A stretch of 64,000 bases of DNA from a bacterium (GCA_037481695.1 JBBFLE010000008.1:62001-126000); one strand, 5' to 3'. Counted from the first letter of the stretch, positions 1-7,710 are shown. Notes: generated from the sequence alone by a model not told the origin. Translations and numbers: made by a program.

Positions 1-92
1 GCCCTATGTTCCCCTTCTCTGAGGGTCATCCGGGCCATCTCCCTTTCCTTTATTTTCTTGAGATCCTCTATGCTTAGCTTGGGCAACTCCAT
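1..92 (-). CDS. HndB-like (2Fe-2S) ferredoxin-domain protein, N-terminal fragment
   Basis: Only the first 30 codons are inside the window; the gene runs off the left edge. The translation begins MELPKLSIEDLKKIKERE and continues with a charged helix, which resembles the start of HndB-type thioredoxin-fold ferredoxin subunits that follow NuoE/HndA in NADH- or NADP-linked hydrogenase and complex I operons. A G-rich ribosome site lies just before the ATG, 19 bases after the nuoE stop. The family call is an inference from the N-terminus and position; the cysteine motif would lie outside the window. Confidence 0.6.
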   Translation of the reverse strand, partial: MELPKLSIEDLKKIKEREMARMTLREGEHR

Positions 93-111
93 CACCCCCC
101 TTGGGCCTGCT

Positions 112-618
112 CTATTTGTATTGATCCAGGATGTCCATGACGGTCCCTGGTTCCAAGTTGCCGTGGGTGTCCTCACCCACCATCATGACCGGTGCCAGAC
201 CGCAGGCCCCCAGGCACCTGACTTCCACAAGTGTGAAGCGCTTGTCCGGTGTCGTATCTCCCACACCAATACAAAGCTCTTGCTCTATTTTTGCCAGGAT
301 CTCCGGGGCGCCCTTTACGTAACAGGCCGTGCCCAGGCAAAGCCTTATGGTATGGCGCCCCCTGGGAATCATGGTGAAAAAGGCATAAAAGGAGACAACC
401 CCATAGATGTAGCTGGGAGAAACATTGAGCCCTTGGGCAAGACGAGTCTGAACCTCCTGGGGCAGGTAACCAAAGATTTCCTGAGCTTCCTTCAGAGCCG
501 GTATCAGGTACCCGTGCCTTCCGGCGTACTTGGCTATCACTGGGTCAAGCTTGGCAAGTTCCTCTTCCGGTATCCTATCCACTATTTCCACCAGTGGTTG
601 CTGGCTCATCTGGCTCAT
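112..618 (-). CDS. nuoE: NADH-quinone oxidoreductase subunit E (HndA-like 2Fe-2S protein)
   Basis: A 168-residue thioredoxin-like [2Fe-2S] protein of the NuoE/HndA family, part of the NADH-oxidising arm of complex I or of an electron-bifurcating hydrogenase. The four cluster cysteines are visible: C94 and C99 in LCLGTACY and C135 and C139 in RCLGACG, preceded by the family's helical N-terminal region. It lies downstream of nuoABCD and the four signalling-type genes, and upstream of an HndB-like gene cut by the window edge. In this family the protein passes electrons beside the FMN subunit NuoF; that partner is presumably just outside the window. Confidence 0.93.
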   Translation of the reverse strand: MSQMSQQPLVEIVDRIPEEELAKLDPVIAKYAGRHGYLIPALKEAQEIFGYLPQEVQTRLAQGLNVSPSYIYGVVSFYAFFTMIPRGRHTIRLCLGTACYVKGAPEILAKIEQELCIGVGDTTPDKRFTLVEVRCLGACGLAPVMMVGEDTHGNLEPGTVMDILDQYK

Positions 619-660
619 GGCCCTCTCACACCCTCCCCTTTAGATGGATAAACCCGCTCT

Positions 661-1212
661 TTAGGCCTCCAAGGCCCCTATTTCCAGAAGCCCCTCCCTG
701 ACCTTCTCCCGGATCCACATCAAGACCTCCGGCTCAGTAAGGCCAATGGGTTCCAACTCCCGGCGAAGCTGGCTACTGTCAAAGCAAAAACTCTTGCCCT
801 CTCTTATGTGCTCGTACAGAACTTCCACATGGGGCCCCCCCAACAGGATGCCCACCAAGGTGGCCCCCATGTCACCCAAGGGTTTCCTGTCTATGTGGCT
901 GTGCTGAAACGTGGCACGTACCCTGGTCCCCTTGCCCGGGGTGGACTCCAGCTCCAGATCTCCACCGGCCATGCGAGCCGCCTCCCTCAGTAGGGGCAAA
1001 CCAAGCCCCACCCGCCTCGTGGTGCGGGTCGTCACAAAGGGATCCAAGGCCTTGGCTGTCATTTGGGGATCCATCCCGCTGCCGTCGTCCTCCACCTCTA
1101 GTTCCAGCTTGTCAGCTACCAGGTCTTCTACTATCCTTATCCGAATCTGTTTGGCTCCTGCCTTAAGGCCGTTTTCAGCCACATCCAAGATGTGGAGTGA
1201 AAGGTCCTCCAA
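661..1212 (-). CDS. HATPase_c ATP-binding protein (histidine-kinase-like, no sensor)
   Basis: A 183-residue protein whose first about 105 residues form a GHKL ATPase fold: an N-box around LDVAENGLKAGA, a G1 box DDGSGM, an F-box-like stretch FVTTR, and G2 as GLGLPLL. There is no DHp domain and no phospho-accepting histidine region, so it is not a complete sensor kinase. The C-terminal 70 residues are unassigned. It starts at TTG, three bases after the PHP gene stop. Genes of this type occur beside RsbW-like, DRTGG and PHP genes in several hydrogenase or complex I operons; its substrate is unknown. Confidence 0.82.
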   Translation of the reverse strand: MEDLSLHILDVAENGLKAGAKQIRIRIVEDLVADKLELEVEDDGSGMDPQMTAKALDPFVTTRTTRRVGLGLPLLREAARMAGGDLELESTPGKGTRVRATFQHSHIDRKPLGDMGATLVGILLGGPHVEVLYEHIREGKSFCFDSSQLRRELEPIGLTEPEVLMWIREKVREGLLEIGALEA

Positions 1213-1215
1213 GCC

Positions 1216-1965
1216 TCAGACGCCCCCCACCAAGAGGCGACCCTTCTCGCCCCTGAGGGCCAGCTTGAGTTCTTCAAAGCTGGCTTCCTCCACCTTCAGC
1301 CTGCTCCAGGCTCTGCCCACCTCCTCAGGCCTATGAGCATCCGAGCTCCTTACCAAGGGCCACTTCCTGATCTGGGGGAATCTCTCTTTGGCTTCGGGCC
1401 TTGTCATGGCCCAGGAAATCTCCAGAGCATCCAGCTCAAGACCCTCTGGTATCAAACCCAGCTGCCCCAGGATACCGAATCCCTCCCGGTCCACATGACT
1501 GGCTATTGCCAGGCCGCCATACCCGTGGATTGCCTGCACCAGATCTTCCACACTCAAGGTGGTGGCCCCGGCCAGAAATCTGTCCTCTGAGCCCAGGATC
1601 TCGTCTTGTTCATCCATCAAGACCTGGTAACCAAAGATCTCGGGTATGTTCTCTCCCGGGAGGTTCTTGTCCACCAGATCCTGCATTGCCATGGCCCTTT
1701 CCAGATCCGGGAAAAGCCCCAACAGGTGGACTTCTTCGGCTGAAGTTATCTCCATGCCCGGCAGCACGGCCAAACCTGCCTCTGCGGCCCTTCTCTGGAG
1801 TGCTGCCACATTTCTCATGGAGTTATGGTCGCACACAGCTATGAGCTCCAGTCCCATGCTCCTGGACGCCTCCACTATGGCCCCAGGAGTCATTCGCCAT
1901 GTATCTGCACAGGGTGACAGGGAGGTGTGTATGTGAAGGTCTGCCCGGATCTCAACCAGGGCCAT
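1216..1965 (-). CDS. PHP-domain metal-dependent phosphoesterase
   Basis: A 249-residue PHP-family hydrolase with a full set of metal-ligand motifs: DLHIHT near residue 9, CDHN near 45, GMEIT near 70, ASHVDRE near 156 and SSDAH near 210. This family uses a trinuclear metal centre to cleave phosphate esters; the substrate of this subgroup is not known. The start overlaps the end of the DRTGG gene by 14 bases, so the two are probably translationally coupled. It sits inside the nuo operon between nuoD and nuoE. Confidence 0.88.
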   Translation of the reverse strand: MALVEIRADLHIHTSLSPCADTWRMTPGAIVEASRSMGLELIAVCDHNSMRNVAALQRRAAEAGLAVLPGMEITSAEEVHLLGLFPDLERAMAMQDLVDKNLPGENIPEIFGYQVLMDEQDEILGSEDRFLAGATTLSVEDLVQAIHGYGGLAIASHVDREGFGILGQLGLIPEGLELDALEISWAMTRPEAKERFPQIRKWPLVRSSDAHRPEEVGRAWSRLKVEEASFEELKLALRGEKGRLLVGGV

Positions 1966-2305
1966 GGCCTCCCCGTATCCCCATCTGGTAAAGCCTTCCG
2001 GCCACCTCGAAGGTGGGCTGGTCCGAAACCATCAAGACCACACCTTCCTCCTGGGCCTTGCGGACTGTGGCATCCTCAGGTTCGCGGCCGTTGACCAGGA
2101 TCACGCCCGCAAGATCATTGAGAGTGGCCACAGCCACTATGTTCAAATGGGTCTGAAGCGTTATCCACAGGTCCCCAGCCCTGGATCTGGCCATAACATC
2201 GCTTAACAAGTCACTCACATACGCCCCGCTCACCTGGCGCTCCAGACGATCCTGGCAGCAGCATACCTTCAGACCCAGCGCCTCCACCACCTCCTGGAGC
2301 TTCAT
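1952..2305 (-). CDS. DRTGG-domain protein
   Basis: A 117-residue protein resembling the DRTGG domain, a small alpha/beta module otherwise found beside CBS domains and in phosphotransacetylase-type proteins. The stretch from about residue 25 to 110 (SGAYVSDLLSDVM, then LWITLQTH and GVILVNGREP) matches the family pattern; the literal DRTGG string is absent. The start ATG overlaps the stop of the RsbW-like gene (ATGA) and its end overlaps the PHP gene. Its ligand is unknown; nucleotide sensing is a reasonable guess only. Confidence 0.8.
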   Translation of the reverse strand: MKLQEVVEALGLKVCCCQDRLERQVSGAYVSDLLSDVMARSRAGDLWITLQTHLNIVAVATLNDLAGVILVNGREPEDATVRKAQEEGVVLMVSDQPTFEVAGRLYQMGIRGGHGPG

Positions 2306-2745
2306 GGCTTTCCCCCAGACTCCCTGATATGCACCTGTGCGTGCAAGCGGGTCCCTACTCCTGGTTTGGAATCTATCTGAAGCAAATCAGAGTTCTTTCT
2401 GATGTTGGGAAGCCCCATCCCAGCTCCAAAACCCATTTCCCGGATCCAATCAGTGGCTGTGGAATAACCTTCCTGCATTGCTAGCTCTATATCCTCTATT
2501 CCAGGCCCGGTGTCCTCAACTGTGATCTCTATGAGCGAGGGGCTCACTGCCAGAATCATCTGTCCTCTATGGGCATAGGACACAACATTTATCTCAGCTT
2601 CGTAGGCTATTATCACCGCCCTCTTTATATAATGAGCCTCCAGGCCTATTTCCTTGAGAATCTGCTTCACTCTGCTGGCCGCAGTCCCCGCCCGACTGAA
2701 ATCGCCCCCTTCTATGAAGAAGGTCTCTTTGTAGACCGCTTGCAT
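2302..2745 (-). CDS. RsbW/SpoIIAB-like anti-sigma-factor serine kinase domain protein
   Basis: A 147-residue HATPase of the anti-sigma regulatory factor type. Visible motifs are the N-box region AYEAEINVVSYAH, the G1 box VEDTGPGI and the G2 region FGAGMGLPNIRKNSD. I chose the ATG at 2745, preceded by GGAGGG, over a longer TTG start at 2778. It follows nuoD by 52 bases and overlaps the DRTGG gene. No anti-anti-sigma factor or sigma factor lies nearby, so a classic partner switch is not shown. A protein kinase role is known for the family but is inferred here. Confidence 0.84.
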   Translation of the reverse strand: MQAVYKETFFIEGGDFSRAGTAASRVKQILKEIGLEAHYIKRAVIIAYEAEINVVSYAHRGQMILAVSPSLIEITVEDTGPGIEDIELAMQEGYSTATDWIREMGFGAGMGLPNIRKNSDLLQIDSKPGVGTRLHAQVHIRESGGKP

Positions 2746-2797
2746 CTGCAGGCAGGCCCCCTCCGGGGTGAGCAACAACCTGGCTGGCCTGCCAGGT

Positions 2798-3976
2798 TCA
2801 GCGATCTATCTCTGCCAGGACTATATCCACGCTGCTCAAAATGGCTATAAGGTCTGCCAGCAGCCTTCCCCTGGTCATGGTGGCCAACGACTCCAGGTTC
2901 ACAAAAGCCGGTGGCCTTATTTTCAACCTAAAGGGTTTGGGGCTTCCGTCGCTGATCAAATAGTAGCCCATCTCCCCCCTTGGAGACTCCACACATGCAT
3001 AGACCTCGCCTACAGGGGGTTTGAATCCCTCTTCATAGAGTATGAAGTGGTGTATGAGCGCCTCTATCTCAGTAAGGGTTCTCTCTTTGGGAGGCGGAAC
3101 CAGCTTGGGCGCCTCAGCCAGATAGGGTCCATCAGGCAGGTGATCCAGTACCTGATCTATGATCCTGGTGCTTTGCCGCATCTCTTCCATGCGCACAAGG
3201 TATCGGCTATAAACATCCCCTTCCTGAAATACCGGAATCTCGAAATCAAAATCTTCATAGCTGGAATAAGGGTTTGTCTTTCTCACATCCAGAGCCAATC
3301 CCGAGCCTCGTGCCATGGGTCCGCTGGCTCCCATGGCAATGGCCTCCTGCTTGGACAAAACGCCCACCCCCACGGCCCTCTCCTTCCAGATGGGATTGTC
3401 CGTAAGGAGGGTTTCATATTCCTCAACCCGTTTTGGAAAATGGCTGGTGAACTGCCTCACCTTCTCCACGAAGCCCTCCGGGAGATCAGCCGCAACCCCT
3501 CCGATTCTGAAATAGGTCTGTGTGAGTCTCCCCCCGCAGCACATCTCCAGGAGGTTCATTATTTCCTCCCGCTCACGAAGGGCATAAAAGATAGGAGTCA
3601 TGGCCCCCAGATCGTGTGCGTGGGTGCCCAGCCAGAAAAGATGGCTGAAGATCCTGTTGAGCTCTCCTATAAGGACCCTTATATATTGAGCCCTGCGGGG
3701 TACCTCCAGCCCCAGGAGCTTTTCCACCGCCAGGCAGTAAGCGAAGTTGTTGTAAGAGGCTGCCATGTAATCCAGACGGTCCGTGACAGGTATGAACTGG
3801 TGGTAGGTCTTGGACTCCGCCAGTTTTTCCACCCCGCGGTGCAGAAATCCTAGATCGGGCTTCAGATCAACCACCCTCTCCCCGTCCAGCTCCACGATCA
3901 CCCTCAGAACCCCGTGGGTGCTGGGATGATGAGGACCCACATTCAACATCAAGGTCTCTGTTCGTGACTCTTCCAT
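2798..3976 (-). CDS. nuoD: NADH-quinone oxidoreductase subunit D
   Basis: A 392-residue 49-kDa-type subunit of complex I, which with NuoB forms the quinone-reduction site. The N-terminus carries NVGPHHPSTHG, the conserved loop that faces the quinone pocket, and the C-terminus ends with the family's DIVLAEIDR. Length is typical for a free-standing NuoD not fused to NuoC. It lies 26 bases after nuoC in the order nuoA-B-C-D. The operon then switches to four signalling-type genes before nuoE, an unusual interruption. Confidence 0.97.
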   Translation of the reverse strand: MEESRTETLMLNVGPHHPSTHGVLRVIVELDGERVVDLKPDLGFLHRGVEKLAESKTYHQFIPVTDRLDYMAASYNNFAYCLAVEKLLGLEVPRRAQYIRVLIGELNRIFSHLFWLGTHAHDLGAMTPIFYALREREEIMNLLEMCCGGRLTQTYFRIGGVAADLPEGFVEKVRQFTSHFPKRVEEYETLLTDNPIWKERAVGVGVLSKQEAIAMGASGPMARGSGLALDVRKTNPYSSYEDFDFEIPVFQEGDVYSRYLVRMEEMRQSTRIIDQVLDHLPDGPYLAEAPKLVPPPKERTLTEIEALIHHFILYEEGFKPPVGEVYACVESPRGEMGYYLISDGSPKPFRLKIRPPAFVNLESLATMTRGRLLADLIAILSSVDIVLAEIDR

Positions 3977-4002
3977 CGCACTCCTCTCACCTGCCTGCCG
4001 GT

Positions 4003-4476
4003 TCAGGATATGCTTTCGGGCCCCCGCAGAGGATAGTCCTTGCGAAGGGGATGTCCCACCCAGTCCGCCGGAAGCAGGATCCTGCGAAGGTCCGGATGGC
4101 CCTGAAAATTTATTCCCATGAGGTCGAAGGTCTCTCTTTCATGCCAGTCGGCCGTGGGCCAGATGGACGTCACAGAGGGCACCGTTGCATCCTGGGAACT
4201 CACTCTCGTCTTGAGCCTGAACCTGCTGTGAGTCTTTGTGGAATAGAGCTGATACACCACCTCGAAGCGAGGCTCTCTGGGGAAATAATCCACGCCACAA
4301 ACAAAAGAGAGAAAGTCGAAGTTCAAATCTGGGTCGTCCCTCAAAAATTCGCAGACCTTCAGCAAATCCTCCCTGGGAACAACCACCCAGCTTTGACCAC
4401 GAAACTCCCCAACCTCCTTTACGGCTTCGGGAAATTTCTCTTGGAGCTTCTCCACTGCTTTTGGCTCCTCGCTCAT
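4003..4476 (-). CDS. nuoC: NADH-quinone oxidoreductase subunit C
   Basis: A 157-residue 30-kDa-type subunit of the peripheral arm of complex I. The family signature appears in the C-terminal half: HERETFDLMGINFQGHPDLR followed by LLPADWVGHPLRKDYPL. It starts three bases after the nuoB stop and is followed by nuoD. The short length fits a separate NuoC rather than a NuoCD fusion. Confidence 0.96.
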   Translation of the reverse strand: MSEEPKAVEKLQEKFPEAVKEVGEFRGQSWVVVPREDLLKVCEFLRDDPDLNFDFLSFVCGVDYFPREPRFEVVYQLYSTKTHSRFRLKTRVSSQDATVPSVTSIWPTADWHERETFDLMGINFQGHPDLRRILLPADWVGHPLRKDYPLRGPESIS

Positions 4477-4479
4477 GGC

Positions 4480-4971
4480 TCACCCCCGAAGGCTCGCCCC
4501 GCGGGCGATGCCCTTCTGCACCATGTCATGCAAACGCAATATCCCATGCAACAGGGCTTCAGGCCGAGGTGGACAGCCCGGGATGTAAACGTCCACTGGC
4601 AGGTAGCGATCTATGCCTTGAACCACAGCGTAAGTATCGAACACTCCACCCGTGGAGGCGCAAGCCCCCATGGCAATGACCCACTTGGGATCAGCCATCT
4701 GTTCATAAAGCCTTAAGACAGCGGGGAGCATCTTCTTGCTCACGGTCCCTGCCACGATCATCAGATCCGCCTGCCTTGGCGAGGGCCTGAATACCTCCAT
4801 CCCGAAGCGAGCTATGTCGAAACGGCTTCCACCTGCTGTGGCTATCATTTCCAAAGCGCAACAGGCAAGCCCGAAGCCCAATGGCCACATGGAAGACTTG
4901 CGGCCCCAATTGACCAACCACTCCAACTGCGTGAGGATGACCGACCCCTGCCCCTCGCCCTTTACTCCCAT
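4480..4971 (-). CDS. nuoB: NADH-quinone oxidoreductase subunit B
   Basis: A 163-residue PSST-type subunit that carries the terminal [4Fe-4S] cluster N2 next to the quinone site. The cluster ligands are visible as the tandem cysteines in GLACCALEM, the cysteine in MGACAS and the one in PGCPPRPEA. The first ten bases overlap the end of nuoA, indicating translational coupling. Confidence 0.97.
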   Translation of the reverse strand: MGVKGEGQGSVILTQLEWLVNWGRKSSMWPLGFGLACCALEMIATAGGSRFDIARFGMEVFRPSPRQADLMIVAGTVSKKMLPAVLRLYEQMADPKWVIAMGACASTGGVFDTYAVVQGIDRYLPVDVYIPGCPPRPEALLHGILRLHDMVQKGIARGASLRG

Positions 4972-5318
4972 TCCAGTGCCCCTTTCCTCCAGACATAAAA
5001 GAGCCCCAGCAAAAGCACGGCAATAAAGATGACCATCTCAATGAGGCCGAAAAGCCTTAAATCCTCGAAGATCACTGCCCACGGGTACAGGAACACAGCC
5101 TCTATGTCGAAGATGATGAAAAGCATTGCTATTACGAAAAACTTGACCGAGAAACGCCTCCTGGCACTCCCAATAGGGTCCATGCCGCATTCATAAGGCA
5201 TGAGCTTCTGGGAGGTGGGTCTTCGCTTTGCGAGATATGTGGAAAGCAAGATGATTAGGGCCGCCACGGCCACATTTACAACCAAAAAAAGAAAAATGGG
5301 TAAATATTGCGAGGGCAT
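4962..5318 (-). CDS. nuoA: NADH-quinone oxidoreductase subunit A
   Basis: A 118-residue membrane subunit of complex I with three hydrophobic segments (about residues 7-27, 60-80 and 88-108). The loop between the first two holds the conserved [20 protein letters not shown] region, including the cysteine near the quinone cavity. It is the first gene of the operon, with an AAAGGAGG ribosome site. The region upstream carries the promoter and leader features listed separately. Confidence 0.96.
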   Translation of the reverse strand: MPSQYLPIFLFLVVNVAVAALIILLSTYLAKRRPTSQKLMPYECGMDPIGSARRRFSVKFFVIAMLFIIFDIEAVFLYPWAVIFEDLRLFGLIEMVIFIAVLLLGLFYVWRKGALEWE

Positions 5319-5373
5319 TGCCTTCCGCCTCCTTTAGCACCCGGCGCGGCCCCCATCCGTGAGTAGAACTCAC

Positions 5374-5408
5374 AAAAAGAGGTCCATGGGCCTCATCACC
5401 CATGGACC
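5374..5408 (-). terminator. Hairpin plus U-tract in the nuo leader (attenuator or engB terminator)
   Basis: GGTCCATGGG at 5381-5390 and CCCATGGACC at 5399-5408 form a perfect 10-bp stem with an 8-base loop. Read on the minus strand it is followed at once by TCTTTTT. It lies downstream of the candidate nuo promoter and about 60 bases before the nuoA start, so it could attenuate the nuo operon. It could equally end engB transcription. Confidence 0.6.
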
Positions 5409-5416
5409 CCCCTCTG

Positions 5417-5452
5417 CTACATCCTCCGCCGCACCGACAGTACCTTTCGCAT
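5417..5452 (-). other. Possible 11-codon leader ORF upstream of nuoA
   Basis: A minus-strand ATG at 5452 opens an 11-codon frame reading MRKVLSVRRRM and stopping at TAG, nine bases before the terminator-like hairpin. Four of the eleven codons are for arginine (CGA, CGG, CGG, AGG). A weak AGG precedes the start. The mini-ORF-then-terminator layout resembles attenuation leaders, but translation is not shown. Confidence 0.3.
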
Positions 5453-5468
5453 TCGCCTGCAGAGACCA

Positions 5469-5482
5469 CGGAAAAATTTCCG
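5469..5482. promoter_or_regulatory. 14-bp palindrome at the predicted nuo transcription start
   Basis: CGGAAA at 5469-5474 and TTTCCG at 5477-5482 form a perfect inverted repeat separated by AA. It covers the position expected for +1 of the promoter at 5488-5516, a usual place for a repressor operator. Confidence 0.4.
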
Positions 5483-5487
5483 AGGAA

Positions 5488-5516
5488 CTTTAATCCACTC
5501 TGCCTCTGTCTGTCAA
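5488..5516 (-). promoter_or_regulatory. Candidate sigma-70 promoter of the nuo operon
   Basis: Minus-strand TTGACA (5511-5516) and TTAAAG (5488-5493) are separated by exactly 17 bases. The -35 is a full consensus match and the -10 is weak. Transcription would start near 5481, giving a leader of about 160 bases before nuoA. Confidence 0.5.
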
Positions 5517-5535
5517 GGGTAAAAAGCTCTCGCCC

Positions 5536-5547
5536 AAAGGTACCTTT
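5536..5547. promoter_or_regulatory. AAAGGTACCTTT palindrome upstream of the nuo promoter
   Basis: A perfect 12-bp palindrome lies about 20 bases upstream of the candidate -35, near -60, where activators often bind. Part of it (GTACCTTTCG) recurs exactly 100 bases away, inside the leader at 5440-5449. Confidence 0.35.
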
Positions 5548-5630
5548 CGTGGCCCATGGTAATGCCAGGGCAAAACCTCTTTCAGCTCTTTTTTGCCCGG
5601 CCCGGCTCCCCTAGTAGTCCAGCCCTTCCA

Positions 5631-6251
5631 TCACTCCAGGGGAGGTTCCAGGCCCAAGCCCCTGCGGTCTGAGACCACCTCCACAATGGCCCTTCTAAGC
5701 TCTCTTTTCCCTTCTCCTGTGAGGGATGAAAACCCCAGGATTAACTCTGGGGAAATGTTCATGCTCCGGGCAATCTCCTTGAGTCTTGTTGCTGCCTGCC
5801 CCCTGGAGAGCTTATCCAATTTTGTGGCCACAAACAAAAAAGGGATCCCTTGGGCCTCCAGCCAACCCTTGAGTTGTAAATCCATTTCAGCCGGTGTCCT
5901 TCTTACATCCAACAGGCAGACCACGAGCCTCAGTTCTTTTCTTTGCATCAGGTAGGTTTCCACCATGGGTCTCCATGTCTTTCTTACGGACTCCGGCACC
6001 CTGGCGTATCCGTACCCAGGCAGATCCACCAGAACGAAGAGCCTGTCCACCTGGTAGAAGTGAATCAGTCTGGTCTTGCCTGGGACCTGACTGGTTTTGG
6101 CCATTCCCTTTCTGCCCACCATGGCATTGATCAAGGAGGATTTACCCACATTGGATCGGCCCGCAAAGGCCACCTCCGGAAGTCCCGTGCGAGGATATTG
6201 GGTAGGTTTGGAGGCTACAGCTATCAATCCCACCTGCCTGGCCCAGACCAA
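5631..6251 (-). CDS. engB: Ribosome biogenesis GTPase EngB/YsxC/YihA
   Basis: A 206-residue circularly ordinary TRAFAC GTPase needed for late assembly of the large ribosomal subunit. G motifs are in order: G1 GRSNVGKSS near residue 31, G3 DLPGYG near 77, G4 TKLDK near 144 and G5 FSSLTGEGK near 174. The start is taken as TTG at 6251 with GGGGA upstream; no in-frame ATG is well placed. It follows the aminotransferase gene by 21 bases and probably shares its promoter. Confidence 0.95.
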   Translation of the reverse strand: MVWARQVGLIAVASKPTQYPRTGLPEVAFAGRSNVGKSSLINAMVGRKGMAKTSQVPGKTRLIHFYQVDRLFVLVDLPGYGYARVPESVRKTWRPMVETYLMQRKELRLVVCLLDVRRTPAEMDLQLKGWLEAQGIPFLFVATKLDKLSRGQAATRLKEIARSMNISPELILGFSSLTGEGKRELRRAIVEVVSDRRGLGLEPPLE

Positions 6252-6272
6252 GGAACCATTCCCCGTTGATTT

Positions 6273-7418
6273 TCAATTTCGTCTTTGCCTGAGGTACCTG
6301 CCCAGCCTTGCCATCCCTTCCTGGATGCGCTCCAAAGATGCGGCATAGGAGAATCGCAAATACCCCTCAGCATTGCTTCCAAAATCTATGCCAGGGGCTA
6401 CCCCTACCCTGGCCTTCTCCAGAATGTCAAAGGCCAGTTCGTATGAATTCTGGGAAAAGGCCTTGGCATTGGCCAACACATAGAAGGCTCCCGTAGGTTC
6501 CACCTGGATACCGAAGCCCAGTTCCTTAAGCTTGGGGATGAGATATTGACGTCTTTCATCATAGATCAGCCTCATGCGCTCCACATCCCGCTGAGCCTTC
6601 CTGAGGGCAGCTATGGCCGCCCACTGGCCAAAATCATTGGCCGAGATGAAGAAATTCTGGTGGATCTTCTGTATGGGCCTCACTAGTTCCCAGGGCAGGA
6701 TGAGATATCCTAACCTCCAGCCCGTCATGGCATAGAGCTTGGAAAAGCCATTGAGTACTATGGCCCGATCCGTGAACTCCAGTATGGAATGCTCCCTACC
6801 ACCATACACCAGGCCATGATAGATCTCATCCGAGATCACGGTGGGGCCCATCTGTCCTATGGCTTCCAGACGATCCGGGTCCAGAAGGTTCCCGGTGGGG
6901 TTGGATGGCGAGTTGACCAAGATGGCTTTTGTCCTTGGGGTCATGGCACGCATGATCTTCTGGGGATCCAACTGGAAACCGTCCTGCTCCTCTACTGCCA
7001 CAAAAACGGGCCTGCCCCCCAGAAACCTAATGAAATGCGGGTAACAGGCATAATGGGGATTGGAAAGCAGCACCTCATCCCCGGGCTCCAGAAGCGATGC
7101 AAAGGCCAAAAGCAGTGCGGGTGAGGTACCCGCCGTGACCACCACCCTGTCAGGGTCCACTTGTACTTGGTAGCGCTCCTTGTAATATTCACTTATGGCC
7201 TCCCTCAGCTCGTAAAGACCTTGAGAGTGAGTGTAATGGGTCTTCCCAGCACGCATGGCCTCTACTGCTGCATCCACTATGCATGAGGGGGTGTCAAAAT
7301 CCGGCTCCCCCACCTCCAGGTGCACCACATCCAAACCTTGCCTTTCCATTGCTTTTGCACGTTCCAGGACATCCATTACTATAAAGGGAGGAATTTCCAA
7401 GGCTCGAGATGAAATCAT
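6273..7418 (-). CDS. Class I/II pyridoxal-phosphate aminotransferase
   Basis: A 381-residue fold-type I aminotransferase of the aspartate/alanine aminotransferase group. Motifs include VGEPDFDTP near the N-terminus, NSPSNPTGN around the cofactor site, SDEIYHGLVY, and the PLP lysine in NGFSKLYAMTGWRLG. The C-terminal LRFSYA carries the arginine that binds the substrate carboxylate. I use ATG at 7418, preceded by GAGG, rather than a start 15 codons upstream that lacks a ribosome site. The exact amino acid cannot be told from sequence. It leads an operon with engB. Confidence 0.92.
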   Translation of the reverse strand: MISSRALEIPPFIVMDVLERAKAMERQGLDVVHLEVGEPDFDTPSCIVDAAVEAMRAGKTHYTHSQGLYELREAISEYYKERYQVQVDPDRVVVTAGTSPALLLAFASLLEPGDEVLLSNPHYACYPHFIRFLGGRPVFVAVEEQDGFQLDPQKIMRAMTPRTKAILVNSPSNPTGNLLDPDRLEAIGQMGPTVISDEIYHGLVYGGREHSILEFTDRAIVLNGFSKLYAMTGWRLGYLILPWELVRPIQKIHQNFFISANDFGQWAAIAALRKAQRDVERMRLIYDERRQYLIPKLKELGFGIQVEPTGAFYVLANAKAFSQNSYELAFDILEKARVGVAPGIDFGSNAEGYLRFSYAASLERIQEGMARLGRYLRQRRN

Positions 7419-7524
7419 TGTTTTTGCCCTCAATGGGATTTCAAACCGCCAACATTGGCTCATGGCGGACAGTGCCTGTCACTTCCTTGCTGCCAGAGGC
7501 TGCTCTGGCCATCATGAATAAGAC

Positions 7525-7553
7525 ATTAGAGCTCTTCACTGTTTTGCTGCCAA
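7525..7553 (-). promoter_or_regulatory. Candidate sigma-70 promoter for aminotransferase-engB
   Basis: Minus-strand TTGGCA (7548-7553), 17 bases, then TCTAAT (7525-7530). Both hexamers differ from consensus at one position. The leader to the start at 7418 would be about 100 bases. Confidence 0.55.
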
Positions 7554-7681
7554 AAGAAGATTCAAGAGACATGACTCCAAGAGATCCCTAGGGCTTGGAA
7601 CTCTGGTGCCGCATTTTGGCTTTTGAGCCCATCATGCTCCTCAAAACCTTAAACCCATTCAAAGAAAAGCATGTGATTTCC

Positions 7682-7710
7682 TTGCAAGCCACGAAGCATC
7701 CTAATATAAT
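7682..7710 (+). promoter_or_regulatory. Sigma-70 promoter for the receiver/sigma-54-activator pair
   Basis: TTGCAA (7682-7687), exactly 17 bases, then a perfect TATAAT (7705-7710). It points to the response regulator starting at 7794. With the minus promoter at 7525-7553 it accounts for the 375-base divergent gap 7419-7793, where I see nothing else. Confidence 0.65.

Larger units (their letters stand above)
5319..5630. other. Intergenic region between nuoA and engB
   Basis: A 312-base non-coding stretch. Besides the five elements listed separately it contains a small hairpin GTGAGT-AGA-ACTCAC at 5359-5373 just before the nuoA ribosome site. I see no credible larger gene on either strand. Confidence 0.7.

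Noticed and set aside
2768-3853. Long plus-strand frame opposite nuoD
   Set aside because: It is the complement of a clear NuoD and has no family features; long antisense frames are expected from the third-codon-position bias of this genome.
5191-5469. 92-codon minus-strand frame across the nuoA start
   Set aside because: Overlaps nuoA in another frame with Gly/Cys-rich low-complexity sequence; the real feature there is the nuo leader.
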